A program made the position numbers and the translations under genes. Under the pieces are notes generated by a model that had not been told where the DNA came from, made no database searches, and worked only from the letters and a program-made list of their open reading frames with translations. From Actinobacillus capsulatus DSM 19761 (GTDB lineage Bacteria > Pseudomonadota > Gammaproteobacteria > Enterobacterales > Pasteurellaceae), in contig NZ_KB893933.1 in assembly GCF_000374285.1 (NCBI RefSeq), positions 26,129 to 90,128 on the forward strand: a DNA stretch of 64,000 bases, written 5' to 3'. Positions 8,974 through 18,344 of the stretch are shown here, one piece after another (position 1 is the stretch's first letter; each line of letters begins with the position of its first letter).

Positions 8974-10160
8974 TGCAACATTTTGATGTCGTTATCATTG
9001 GCGCCGGCGCATCCGGTTTATTTTGCGCCGCACAACTTGGACAAGCCGGCAAACGTGTCGCTGTTTTAGACTCAGGTAAAAAGATCGGACGTAAAATTTT
9101 AATATCCGGCGGTGGTTTTTGTAACTTTACTAATTTAGAGGTTACGGCGAATCATTACCTCAGCCAAAATAAACACTTTGTAAAATCGGCGCTGGCTCGT
9201 TATACCAACTGGGACTTTATCGCTTTAGTGGCACAATACGGGATCAGCTATCACGAAAAAGAATTAGGGCAATTATTCTGTGACGAAAGCTCACAGCAAA
9301 TTGTCGATTTACTGCAAGCTGAATGTGATAAAGGCAAAGTGGAAATCTTTTTACGACAAGCGGTCATTTCTGTCGAAAAATTTGCAAAAAATTTCCAAAT
9401 TCAGACCGCTAGCGAAACCTTTGAAACCGAGCATTTAGTCATCGCCACCGGTGGCTTATCTATGCCAGCATTAGGTGCTAGCCCATTCGGTTATAAAATT
9501 GCCGAGCAATTCAATATTCCGGTGATTCCGCCACGAGCAAGCCTTGTGCCTTTTACTTGGAAAGACTCGGACAAACATTTTGCGACACTTTCCGGCATTG
9601 CGTTACCGATTCGCGCTACTTGCGGACAGCAAAGTTTTAGTAATCAAATGCTGTTTACTCATCGAGGTTTATCCGGCCCGGCAATTTTGCAAATTTCTAA
9701 TTATTGGGACTTGGGTGAAACGGTAGAAATTGATTTGTTACCTTATGATGACATTTCAGCAATCTTAACCGAATTGCGTCAATCTTCGCCGAAATTACAG
9801 CTAAAAACCGTATTAAGTCGTTACTTACCGAAAAAATTAGTCGAGCTTTGGTTGGAACAAGGTGATTTCAAAGATAATGTGATTGCTCAGCTAAGCAAAG
9901 CGGAATTAGCTCAGTTAGGGCAACTGATTCACCATTGGCAATTTTTACCCAACGGAACGGAAGGCTACCGCACCGCCGAAGTAACAATGGGGGGCGTAGA
10001 TACTGATTTTATTTCGTCCAAAACGATGCAAGCGAAACATACCGAAGGACTTTATTTTATCGGCGAAGTGTTGGATGTGACCGGCTGGCTCGGTGGCTAT
10101 AATTTCCAGTGGGCATGGTCGTCCGCTTTTGCGTGTGCGGAAGCGATTATTGAAAAATAG
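8973..10160 (+). CDS. YhiN/HI0933-type NAD(P)/FAD-dependent oxidoreductase
   Basis: A 395-residue flavoprotein. The dinucleotide-binding motif VVIIGAGASGLFCAAQLG is at the N-terminus, followed by KKIGRKILISGGGFCNFTN, a hallmark of the HI0933-like family, and IATGGLSMPALGASPFGYKIA. The C-terminal FAD-contact region reads EVLDVTGWLGGYNFQWAW. The start at 8973 overlaps the ychN stop codon by one base (TAATG). An earlier in-frame TTG at 8937 would sit inside ychN and is less likely. The substrate is unknown for this family. Confidence 0.92.
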   Translation: MQHFDVVIIGAGASGLFCAAQLGQAGKRVAVLDSGKKIGRKILISGGGFCNFTNLEVTANHYLSQNKHFVKSALARYTNWDFIALVAQYGISYHEKELGQLFCDESSQQIVDLLQAECDKGKVEIFLRQAVISVEKFAKNFQIQTASETFETEHLVIATGGLSMPALGASPFGYKIAEQFNIPVIPPRASLVPFTWKDSDKHFATLSGIALPIRATCGQQSFSNQMLFTHRGLSGPAILQISNYWDLGETVEIDLLPYDDISAILTELRQSSPKLQLKTVLSRYLPKKLVELWLEQGDFKDNVIAQLSKAELAQLGQLIHHWQFLPNGTEGYRTAEVTMGGVDTDFISSKTMQAKHTEGLYFIGEVLDVTGWLGGYNFQWAWSSAFACAEAIIEK

Positions 10161-10169
10161 TGTTTATAA

Positions 10170-10201
10170 TTAACCACAGAATACACGGAGAACACCGGTG
10201 T
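10170..10201. repeat. Degraded copy of the AACCACGGAATACAC repeat
   Basis: TTAACCACAGAATACACGGAG (one mismatch to the left arm) is followed by AACACCGGTGTGTG, but the expected right arm is not recognisable. It lies just after the flavoprotein gene. Confidence 0.55.
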
Positions 10202-10262
10202 GTGATGTGGAAATAAATGTTACACAAAGTAAAAATAAAATGACCTCAAGCCAAACGGGATA

Positions 10263-10307
10263 AAACAAAAAACGGAAGCTGATTTCTCAACTTCCGTTTT
10301 TTGTTTT
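10263..10307. terminator. Bidirectional terminator between convergent genes
   Basis: The arms AAAACAAAAAACGGAAG and CTTCCGTTTTTTGTTTT form a strong stem with a 12-base loop, flanked by A and T runs. It serves the flavoprotein gene on the plus strand and infA on the minus strand. Confidence 0.85.
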
Positions 10308-10317
10308 AAGCTTTCAA

Positions 10318-10551
<234 letters not shown>

Positions 10552-10585
10552 TTAGGGTTTGGATATAAATAAAAAAACGGGGTTT

Positions 10586-10613
10586 ATTATACTCTCATCA
10601 GCCTAAATTACAA
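10586..10613 (-). promoter_or_regulatory. Likely sigma-70 promoter of infA
   Basis: On the minus strand TTGTAA (-35, complement of 10608-10613) and a perfect TATAAT (-10, complement of 10586-10591) are separated by 16 bases. They sit 50-77 bases before the infA start. Confidence 0.6.
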
Positions 10614-10931
10614 TCACTTCCAAGTGATTACTTACATCTAAATCAAGGCAAGCTTACACTTTTCTTCAGAAGATGCTCTAATAACGCCTTAATTATTAAT
10701 TGTTTTTTAGACGAGAAATCCACATAACATGAGTAAAGATGCAATTTTCCCGAAAAATTAAGCGGTTTTACCCTCGAAGGGTCGGTCACTGAAATCTTTC
10801 CTTACAAGATCCTACGCTCGTCGCCTAGTTATTTTAGTCAAATATCATTACTGCAATTAGCATAAACAAGAAAATTACCTTTATAAAACTTTTACCTAAT
10901 TAAAAATTAATCTTTTTATAAATAGGATTTA
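10614..10931. other. Non-coding stretch upstream of infA, no gene seen
   Basis: No open frame with a ribosome-binding site and no recognisable RNA. The only notable features are a short hairpin, ACCCTCGAAGGGT (10770-10782), next to an uptake-like AAGCGGTTTTA, and rising A+T content toward the islet that begins near 10850. Confidence 0.4.
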
Positions 10932-11680
10932 TTAGTATATATTAATAAAAGACATTAATATATACAATACCATACTACCACCAAAAATAATTAAAAAATT
11001 ATCTAATTCCCTAGGAGAAAATGCTTCTATAATGCTAATTAAAAATGCATATATAATACTAACTATAATAACCTTAAGAAAAGAAATTTCATAATTCATC
11101 ATTATAAAAACCAAACTTGCAAAAAAAGAAACTAACAATACTGCTAAACTACCTTCTATAATTTCGTATTTCCTTTTTTCCATAGAAAATCTCTAACTGT
11201 ATATTTGTGTTTCCCAAATCGTACGCCTATTGGTTCAGCCAAACCATCGCTAAATCCCATAGAACAAAAAGCAATTTTTGCAAAAACCGGATTTAAATAA
11301 ATGAGACTAATATATAATGCTATCTGCCCCGTAATGAGAGGTAAAAAAACAAAAAACTTCCCGTTTGGCATATCTCTTTCGCGTACATTACTTTCCATTA
11401 TTGCACTTATCCAGCGATATTTGCTTATTGAGGATAACATATACACAAATAATATTAGTATTGAAGATAATATCGCATTTTTTGTTGTATCTTCCAGAGG
11501 AATATTTGAAAATGCAATAATAGATACCAATGATAATCCAAAGTGATTTATTTTTCTCGTGTAGGAACTAGCTACTCCTTTTTTCTTCAAATAAAAGGAA
11601 TCATTACCTATAATAAAAGCACCGAAAAAAACGATAAAAAGAATATTCTCTACATAAATATTACTTAATTCAAATTTCAT
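10932..11680 (-). pseudogene. Polyprenol/phytol-kinase-like membrane protein, frameshifted
   Basis: Two adjoining frames, 11680-11156 and 11183-10932, together encode one protein of about 249 residues. The first has several membrane helices and a C-terminal FSDGLAEPIGVRFGKHKYT. The second begins YEIIEGSLAVLLVSFFASL and continues with IEAFSPRELDNFLIIFGG. A SDGLA-x(n)-GxxFGKHK block followed by IEGS and EAxSPRxxDN blocks is typical of the dolichol kinase / phytol kinase / CDP-archaeol-like CTP-dependent family. The frames meet at a run of six A (complement of 11174-11179), and one extra A would join them as WKKRKYEIIEGS. It overlaps the phosphatase gene by 11 bases. Base composition is very A+T-rich, suggesting transfer. 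Substrate unknown. Confidence 0.6.
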
Positions 11681-12270
11681 TTATGTCACCATTTTTATTT
11701 ACAATAAACCTATTTTTGCAGAATTTAAGAACTGGCATATCGCTGAGGCTATCTGTATACCCATATTCAAATTCTGTGATGAATTTCATTTTCTCTTTAA
11801 GGTATTCCATCTTTTTGTGAGATACACACCGTTTTGAAATAAAAAATGAGCAACACCAACTTTTTATTTCTGAAGCAATAAGTGTGTCGCTAGAAATCAT
11901 AGTTCCATAAATCGGATTTATTAATTCATATGGGCTACCGGATATAAATATTATTTCATCTCCATTTTCCTTATGCAGTCTTAATCTATCTAGAACCACA
12001 CTGTAGGGTGTATAAATCTTTTTAAATTTTTGAATAAAATTATTAATCAAAATGTCATATTTTCTACGGCTAGTCCCCAAAAGTAGAAAATATATAATCA
12101 TATTTAGCCCAGATTTTCCTAATGGATTAATCATGTGAATAAACCCACCTAAAAGAATAAAAGGGAAGAAAAATAATAAATTAAGCATCTTTTTTTAAAT
12201 AAGAATAATATGAATCCTAAGAAGAGATCTTCCTTATGCAAGGTTCCATCAATATCAAAAAATACTTTCA
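11670..12270 (-). pseudogene. PgpC/YfhB-like HAD-IB lipid phosphatase, frameshifted
   Basis: The protein starts at an ATG at 12270 with MKVFFDIDGTLHKEDLF, which carries HAD motif I (DIDGT). The frame shifts at a run of seven A (complement of 12190-12196), after LFLFKK. The rest continues in the frame that opens at 12188, with IIFISGSPYELINPIYG (motif II), KRCVSHKKMEYLKEK (motif III lysine) and YGYTDSLSDMPVLKFC (motif IV). Pattern and about 200-residue length resemble E. coli phosphatidylglycerophosphatase C (YfhB). One extra A restores a single frame. It is strongly A+T-rich and coupled by overlap to the kinase-like gene, so a joint role in a lipid phosphate pathway is inferred. Confidence 0.62.
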
Positions 12271-12629
12271 TCCTTTATCTCCGAATTTTCTTTTTAACAA
12301 ATTAAAATGTCGTGATTGTTCAAACTTACTTCTTAACAGTTGCATAGGCTGAAAAATGCAATTATCCTCCACAATTTTAGGGGAGGTCGGTTCAAATCCT
12401 AATTGTTCGTATAATGAATTTTTTTCCTTCATAACATTAAATTTTTTTGCTAACTTTTTTCCAGCAACAAATTTGACATACAAGGGTATTTATTAATCAT
12501 ATCTGACTCGATTTTAAATTTAATAATATATTCTAAATTAGATGATAATAAATTTTCATTTAAATGAAGTGGGATTTTATTAATAAAATCATTTCTTGGT
12601 TCTGGATAAACTTTATTATTAAAATTCAT
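12268..12629 (-). pseudogene. Broken gene, possibly an aminotransferase remnant
   Basis: An ATG at 12629 with a strong AGGAGGTG ribosome-binding site opens a frame beginning MNFNNKVYPEPRNDFINK and then IPLHLNENLL. It runs 59 codons to a stop near 12450. A second frame (12483-12268) continues with KFVAGKKLAKKFNV and ends HFNLLKRKFGDKG, its stop overlapping the next start at 12270. LHLNEN followed by INKYP and KKLAKKFNV loosely resembles the start of class I/II (HisC-type) aminotransferases, which are about 350 residues. If so, most of the middle is deleted. The identification is weak; the frameshift and the A+T-rich composition are plain. Confidence 0.4.
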
Positions 12630-13248
12630 GACACCTCCTATTGACTATAATCAATAACACTACCAAGAATAAGGATGTAATATTAGATCATTTCAATTTA
12701 TCAATAAGGTATGACCAATTGTTTGATTCTGATGAAAAATACAGTGATTAATGTCGATACGATGAATACCCAGAAAAAATTTCAGAAAAAATCAAACTTT
12801 TTTAGGAAGTAAATACCAAGCGAAGCCTTATAAACCAACAAATTTATCGCAAACTGCCCATAAATAACTGAGTGAAGCAGCACAATGGGTAAGGATAAAA
12901 GTGTGCTGGAAGTCACTCATATCTGAGAAGATAACGAGAAGTGAAGTAATGAAAAAATATTTTATGTCAGTAGGATAAGCTCAGGCTGCCATATTTTGGC
13001 TGGTGGTATTTGAGGGTATAAGGAAGTCGAAAATAAAGCGCATTGGGTACTGATGTAGTTTATAAAGAAGATGCATCATCGCAAAAGACGATGATGCAGA
13101 ATGTAGAGCGATTTTACGCCACTTTCCCTTGAATTTTTCTTTCCTCCCCAAGTAAGATCAGTATGTGAGGCAAGCTAAAATCTGCGGACAGGTCAGATAG
13201 TTTTAAAGAACAACCGCTGTTTCGGGTTGATAAAAATATACGATTGTC
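12630..13248. other. About 0.6 kb with no recognisable gene
   Basis: Both strands are broken by frequent stops. The left part is A+T-rich and probably carries the promoter for the islet genes. A clear hairpin, CATCATCGCAAAAGACGATGATG, lies at about 13074-13096. A short plus-strand frame near 12950 (ATGAAAAAATATTTTATGTC) stops after nine codons. The right part has more balanced composition and could be worn-out coding DNA, but I recognise nothing in it. Confidence 0.4.
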
Positions 13249-13920
13249 TTAACGTCTAAATGTATGACGACGCGAATGAAAACGCTGGGTTTGAGTCTTG
13301 GGCGTTGTTGTAGGTAACTTAATCGTCGAATACATCGTCACTGTTTTGCGATGGAAGAAATAATGATAGCTACTTGCTAATAAAGCGCCTATCAGAACTA
13401 AAATAATGAGCTGCGCATATAATCGATGGAAAATACGTTCAACTTTACTCTTTGTCGTTTGCCCGTATTGCGCATCAAACGTGACACGTAAAAAACCGAC
13501 TAAATCTTGCTGAGAAAAAATTGGCTCTACAATTTGTTGAGAGATTAACGGCTGGGTTGCTGTACTCCATTCTTGCTTAAGTAACGATTTAAATTCTAAA
13601 GCATTGTGGCTCTGTGCAATTAAAGTGCCTGATGGTGAATGCAGACTAGCATCAATCACAAAATCTTCTTTTGAAAATGTATCCAATGCTTCGATCAAAT
13701 CTTCGTTTTTCACATTTTTTACTAACATCAACGAAAATAGATTTGCTTGTTGGCGTACCAATAAATGCGAAAGATTGGAAACTTGGTTTACACTCGCCAG
13801 TTGTGAACCTAATTTAAACTGGTTAACGCCGCTTAAAATCACACTCACAACCATAACGCATAAGGCACTAATTCCGGCAAGTAAACCGATTTTCACAAGT
13901 TTTTCACGGGGTAAATACAT
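13249..13920 (-). CDS. smp: SerB-divergent membrane protein, Smp/YtjB (AhpA) family
   Basis: A 223-residue inner-membrane protein with an N-terminal helix (about residues 11-31) and a second helix (about 168-188, LIILVLIGALLASSYHYFF), which bracket a periplasmic sensor-like domain. A basic tail follows (TQRFHSRRHTFRR). Its position divergent from serB is the same as for E. coli smp/ytjB. The biochemical role is not known. The gap to serB is about 90 bases and should hold both promoters. Confidence 0.85.
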   Translation of the reverse strand: MYLPREKLVKIGLLAGISALCVMVVSVILSGVNQFKLGSQLASVNQVSNLSHLLVRQQANLFSLMLVKNVKNEDLIEALDTFSKEDFVIDASLHSPSGTLIAQSHNALEFKSLLKQEWSTATQPLISQQIVEPIFSQQDLVGFLRVTFDAQYGQTTKSKVERIFHRLYAQLIILVLIGALLASSYHYFFHRKTVTMYSTIKLPTTTPKTQTQRFHSRRHTFRR

Positions 13921-14013
13921 ATAGATTAATTGCTAATAAATGGTCGATAATAGATAATTCAAACACGCATTATCTATGCACAATTCCAAAATGTCTATTA
14001 AAAAGAGAACACT

Positions 14014-14874
14014 ATGCCAAACACCATTTTTATCTTTGCCAAGCAACTAAGCGAACAGCAAATTCAGAAATTCTCACTACAAACCGATGCAAAATTGTTA
14101 AAACAAGCAGTCTATTTAGGCTATAACCTTGCATTTTTCGAAACAAATTTAACCGCTTGTGAGTTACGTGAAGCAGCAAGCCAAGTAACAGCTGATGTAG
14201 CCGATTTAGCGATTGTGCCGAATCTTGCTGAGGAAGGCTTATTGGTTATGGATATGGACTCTACCGCAATCAAAATCGAGTGTATTGACGAAATTGCCAA
14301 ACTAGCGGGCTCCGGAGAGATCGTCTCAGCAATCACCGCAAGTGCCATGCGCGGCGAATTAGATTTCAAGCAAAGTTTACGTAAACGGGTTGGTACGCTG
14401 GAAAATGCACCGGAAAGTATTTTGCAAACCGTACGAGAAAAGCTACCGCTGATGGACGGTTTTGAACAAATGGTCAACGAGCTCAAAGCATACGGTTGGA
14501 AACTTGCAATTGCCTCGGGCGGTTTTGACTATTTCGCCGACTATTTAAAAGAGAAATATCAGTTGGATTATGCGGTTTCGAATCAGTTAGAAATTATTGA
14601 CGGCAAGTTAACTGGTGTCGTGCTAGGTAAAGTGGTGGATGCACAATATAAAGCGCAAACCTTAACCTCATTGGGCGAACAATTTAATATTCCGCAAACT
14701 CAGTGGGTTGCAATTGGTGACGGGGCGAATGATTTACCGATGATCAAAACCGCAGCATTAGGTGTTGCATTGCACGCTAAACCAAAAGTTCAAGAACAGG
14801 CTAAATTTGTGATAAACTTTGGCGACCTAACCGCATTATGCGTTCTGCTTAATGCGAAAAATCTTTATGAATAA
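14014..14874 (+). CDS. serB: Phosphoserine phosphatase SerB
   Basis: Last step of serine synthesis, dephosphorylating L-phosphoserine. In this 286-residue protein the HAD motif I DMDSTAIKIECIDEIA carries the nucleophile Asp. Motif II is IASGGFDYFADYL, and motif III/IV includes VAIGDGANDLPMI. The N-terminal 75 residues form the small regulatory-like domain found in gammaproteobacterial SerB. It is preceded by AAAGAGAAC and divergent from smp. It is followed by yajQ with a 56-base gap. Confidence 0.97.
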   Translation: MPNTIFIFAKQLSEQQIQKFSLQTDAKLLKQAVYLGYNLAFFETNLTACELREAASQVTADVADLAIVPNLAEEGLLVMDMDSTAIKIECIDEIAKLAGSGEIVSAITASAMRGELDFKQSLRKRVGTLENAPESILQTVREKLPLMDGFEQMVNELKAYGWKLAIASGGFDYFADYLKEKYQLDYAVSNQLEIIDGKLTGVVLGKVVDAQYKAQTLTSLGEQFNIPQTQWVAIGDGANDLPMIKTAALGVALHAKPKVQEQAKFVINFGDLTALCVLLNAKNLYE

Positions 14875-14927
14875 TCCGACTGCGTTAATAGTAAGTATAT
14901 TTGCGTGGTTTTAAAAATGAGGAATAA

Positions 14928-15422
<495 letters not shown>

Positions 15423-15470
15423 CAAGCGGTTAAATTTTGCAATTTTTTTGCAAATTTTATGAGGTGAACT

Positions 15471-15668
15471 ATGTCTGGTAAATCATCAGATACATCACAA
15501 AGCTGGTTCAAAAAAATGCTGGCGAAATATGATAAATTTTGTGAAGAACTCGGTGTAAACCAAGGTGCTTGCCGTGGCTGTGTGCCAGTGGTGAAGTTCG
15601 ATCCTGAAAAAGAACCGAAACCGGCAAAATCACAAGATAAAAACGCGACAGAACAACACTCAAGCTAG
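15471..15668 (+). CDS. Small DUF5363-type hypothetical protein
   Basis: A 65-residue protein with a good ribosome-binding site (GAGGTG) eight bases before the ATG. It has a helical start (SWFKKMLAKYDKFCEELG), a short cysteine-containing core (NQGACRGCVPVVKFDPEKEP) and a polar tail. It resembles a small Pasteurellaceae family. The paired Cys in ACRGC suggest metal or redox chemistry, but no function is known. It follows yajQ by 48 bases, with an uptake sequence in the gap, and is closed by a strong terminator. Confidence 0.75.
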   Translation: MSGKSSDTSQSWFKKMLAKYDKFCEELGVNQGACRGCVPVVKFDPEKEPKPAKSQDKNATEQHSS

Positions 15669-15679
15669 TCCTACTACTG

Positions 15680-15718
15680 AATCCTCCCTGACTAATTTTA
15701 GCGGGGAGGATTTTTTTA
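15680..15718 (+). terminator. Rho-independent terminator after the yajQ unit
   Basis: The stem AATCCTCCC / GGGAGGATT is followed by seven T. It lies 12 bases beyond the small DUF5363-type gene and before malP. Confidence 0.88.
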
Positions 15719-15775
15719 TTTAGTGGCTTTTTGATAATAGCGAAAAATTTCTTACTTTCATTCTGGAGAAAATGT

Positions 15776-18175
15776 ATGGCGCTCACAGCACAATTTTCAG
15801 CATTATTCGAACGTAGTTTACAAGCTTACTGCGAAGAACGTTCTTTAAATCCAACCCAATTATCCGACCAACAATGGTATCAGCTGGTGGCACAAGTCGC
15901 ACACCAAGCTGCTTTGCAATTTTTCCCGAAAAACGCACCGCTTGCAGATACCCGTAAGGTCAACTACCTTTCAATGGAATTTTTAGTCGGGCGCTTACTC
16001 GGTAATAACTTACAGAATCTCGGCGTATATCAATATGTGGTAGATGAAGTGGCGAAATACGGCAAAACGTTAGCCGATATTTTAGAACAAGAAACTGATC
16101 CAGCTTTCGGTAACGGCGGCTTAGGACGCTTAGCTGCGTGCTATTTAGACTCAATGGCAAGTATTGCGCAACCTGCGGTCGGTTATGGCTTACATTATCA
16201 ATACGGCTTATTTAAACAAAGCTTTGACTGGGCGGGCAGACAACATGAAGAAGGCGATGCGTGGGGACGTGATTTTTTCCTGTTACAATCACACCGTGCG
16301 GACTTCCGCCAACCAGTCGGCTTTGCCGGAGAAGTTCGTCATATTGCTGGCGATAAATACGAATGGCAACCAGCATGGACAATTTACGGTGAAGCGTTTG
16401 ATTTACCTGTGGTCGGTTATAAAGGCGTACAACAACCATTACGCTTATGGCAAGGCTATAGTGAAACCGCTTTTGATTTAGCAAAATTCAATGACGGCAA
16501 TTATTTAGATTCGGAATCAATGGTAATTGATGCCTCAAAAATTACCAAAGTGCTTTACCCGAACGATAACCACCAAAACGGCAAAGAACTGCGCCTAATG
16601 CAACAATATTTCCATTGCGCTTGTTCGGTAGCGGATATTCTCAAAAATCACTTAGCAAAAGGCAGAACACTTGATCAATTAGCTGAATTTGAAGTGATTC
16701 AATTAAATGACACCCACCCTGCGATTGCGATTCCTGAGTTAATGCGTTTATTGCTCGATCAATACGATTACAGTTGGGAAAAGGCATGGGCGATCTGTTC
16801 AAAAGTATTCGCTTATACCAACCACACTTTATTACCGGAAGCCTTAGAACAATGGGATCACAACCTTGTAGCAAAATTATTGCCTCGTCATTTGCTCATC
16901 ATTGAACGTATCAACCTTGAGCTTTACCAACAAGTCAAAGCCTGCTTTGGCGAAGATGAATTAGCGGACGTATGGGACGAAACGGCAATCATAGCCAATA
17001 ACCGTGTACGTATGGCGAACCTTTGCGTGGTCGGCTCATTTGCGGTTAACGGTGTGGCACAAATTCACTCTGATTTAGTGGTTAGCGATTTATTCCCTGC
17101 TTATGCGAAATTATTTAACGGCAGATTCCACAATGTGACGAACGGTATCACTCCACGCCGTTGGATCCGTCAAGCTAACCCATTATTAAGCGCATTACTC
17201 GATCAACATATTGAAGGCGACTGGACACAAAATTTAGAGCTGTTACGCCAAATTGAACCGCTTGCAGAAAATCCAGCATTTCAGACCGCTTACGCTGAGA
17301 TTAAGCAACAAAATAAACAAGCATTGGCAAAAGTGATTGAAGATACATTAGGTATTCAAGTCACTCAAAACGCGATTTTTGACGTACAAATCAAACGCTT
17401 TCACGAATATAAACGCCAACACCTAAATTTATTGAATATTATTGCCACTTACCAAGAGCTGAAAGTGAATCCGGATATGGAATTTGTGCCGCGCGTCTTT
17501 ATTTTTGCTGGCAAAGCAGCTCCAGGCTACTTTATGGCGAAGCAAATTATTCAAGCGATTAATAATGTGGCGCACGTCATCAATCACGATCCGGAAATAC
17601 AAGGTAAATTACAAGTGGCATTTTTACCGAACTACAGTGTAAGTCTGGCGGAAAAAATCATTCCGGCGGCAGACATTTCAGAACAAATTTCCCTTGCTGG
17701 TAAAGAGGCATCCGGTACTGGTAATATGAAATTAGCCCTAAACGGTGCGATTACCTTAGGTACGCTTGACGGTGCGAATGTGGAAATTGCCGAATTTGCC
17801 GGCGAGGAAAATGTCGTGATTTTCGGTCATACGGTTGAATCAGTACGTGAATTACGAGAAAAAGGTTATGTGTCACGTGAATATTACGAACAAGATGAAG
17901 CGTTACGTAAAGCGATTGATGCGTTAGCGGATGGCTCATTTGCCGGCGGTCATAAAGAAATCTTCGAACCATTGGTTTATGATTTGCTAAACAAAGACTA
18001 TTTCTGCGTATTAGCCGATTTTGCAAGCTACCGCGAAGCACAGCAAGAAGTTGCAAAACGTTACCAAAATCAGACCGCTTGGTTGAAATCTACGATTCTG
18101 AATACCGCTCGTCTCGGCAGCTTTAGCTCAGACCGTTCAATTCGTGATTACCAAACAAGAATTTGGAAAAGATAA
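15776..18175 (+). CDS. malP: Maltodextrin (glycogen-type) phosphorylase
   Basis: A 799-residue enzyme that releases glucose-1-phosphate from maltodextrins with a pyridoxal phosphate cofactor. The PLP-lysine motif is EASGTGNMKLALNGA. Also present are TDPAFGNGGLGRLAACYLDS, the substrate loop QLNDTHPAIAIPELMR and FHEYKRQHLN. The length equals E. coli MalP. The start is the ATG at 15776 with CTGGAG about eight bases before it; an upstream in-frame codon at 15731 has no ribosome-binding site. It lies beside malT (convergent), unlike the divergent E. coli malT/malPQ. A GlgP glycogen role is possible, but the setting favours MalP. Confidence 0.93.
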   Translation: MALTAQFSALFERSLQAYCEERSLNPTQLSDQQWYQLVAQVAHQAALQFFPKNAPLADTRKVNYLSMEFLVGRLLGNNLQNLGVYQYVVDEVAKYGKTLADILEQETDPAFGNGGLGRLAACYLDSMASIAQPAVGYGLHYQYGLFKQSFDWAGRQHEEGDAWGRDFFLLQSHRADFRQPVGFAGEVRHIAGDKYEWQPAWTIYGEAFDLPVVGYKGVQQPLRLWQGYSETAFDLAKFNDGNYLDSESMVIDASKITKVLYPNDNHQNGKELRLMQQYFHCACSVADILKNHLAKGRTLDQLAEFEVIQLNDTHPAIAIPELMRLLLDQYDYSWEKAWAICSKVFAYTNHTLLPEALEQWDHNLVAKLLPRHLLIIERINLELYQQVKACFGEDELADVWDETAIIANNRVRMANLCVVGSFAVNGVAQIHSDLVVSDLFPAYAKLFNGRFHNVTNGITPRRWIRQANPLLSALLDQHIEGDWTQNLELLRQIEPLAENPAFQTAYAEIKQQNKQALAKVIEDTLGIQVTQNAIFDVQIKRFHEYKRQHLNLLNIIATYQELKVNPDMEFVPRVFIFAGKAAPGYFMAKQIIQAINNVAHVINHDPEIQGKLQVAFLPNYSVSLAEKIIPAADISEQISLAGKEASGTGNMKLALNGAITLGTLDGANVEIAEFAGEENVVIFGHTVESVRELREKGYVSREYYEQDEALRKAIDALADGSFAGGHKEIFEPLVYDLLNKDYFCVLADFASYREAQQEVAKRYQNQTAWLKSTILNTARLGSFSSDRSIRDYQTRIWKR

Positions 18176-18187
18176 TGAAAGAAATAA

Positions 18188-18258
18188 CCCTCGCCCCTTG
18201 TGGGCGAGGGACAGATTTTTCTTCGTTTAGAAGAAAAATCAGGAAGAGGGGCAAGCGG
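18188..18258. repeat. CCCCTTGTGGG hairpin element, copy 1
   Basis: The first hairpin is CCCTCGCCC-CTTGT-GGGCGAGGG (18188-18210). After ACAG a second follows, GATTTTTCTTC-GTTTAG-AAGAAAAATC, and then AGGAAGAGGGG and an uptake sequence. It matches the element at 59401. It lies between the convergent malP and malT and may terminate both. Confidence 0.7.
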
Positions 18259-18344
18259 TTAAAAATGTACGAAATTTTGCAAATTTTCCCACCTCTTTCC
18301 CACAAAGAGGGGGTTCTCATTAGCGAATGTATTTTTCGAAAAAA

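Noticed and set aside
10770..10782. ACCCTCGAAGGGT hairpin as a terminator or riboswitch part
   Set aside because: It is short, without a T run, and no gene ends or starts beside it on either strand.
11174..11179. A programmed -1 ribosomal frameshift joining the two kinase-like frames
   Set aside because: The A6 run is in the wrong phase for the X-XXY-YYZ slippery pattern (codons are TGG AAA AAA GGA), and no stable downstream stem is evident. Mutation or run-length variation explains it more simply.
15703..15712. GGGGAGGATT as a MalT box upstream of malP
   Set aside because: It matches 8 of 10 but is the right arm of the terminator stem after the DUF5363-type gene, and no suitably spaced -10 follows.
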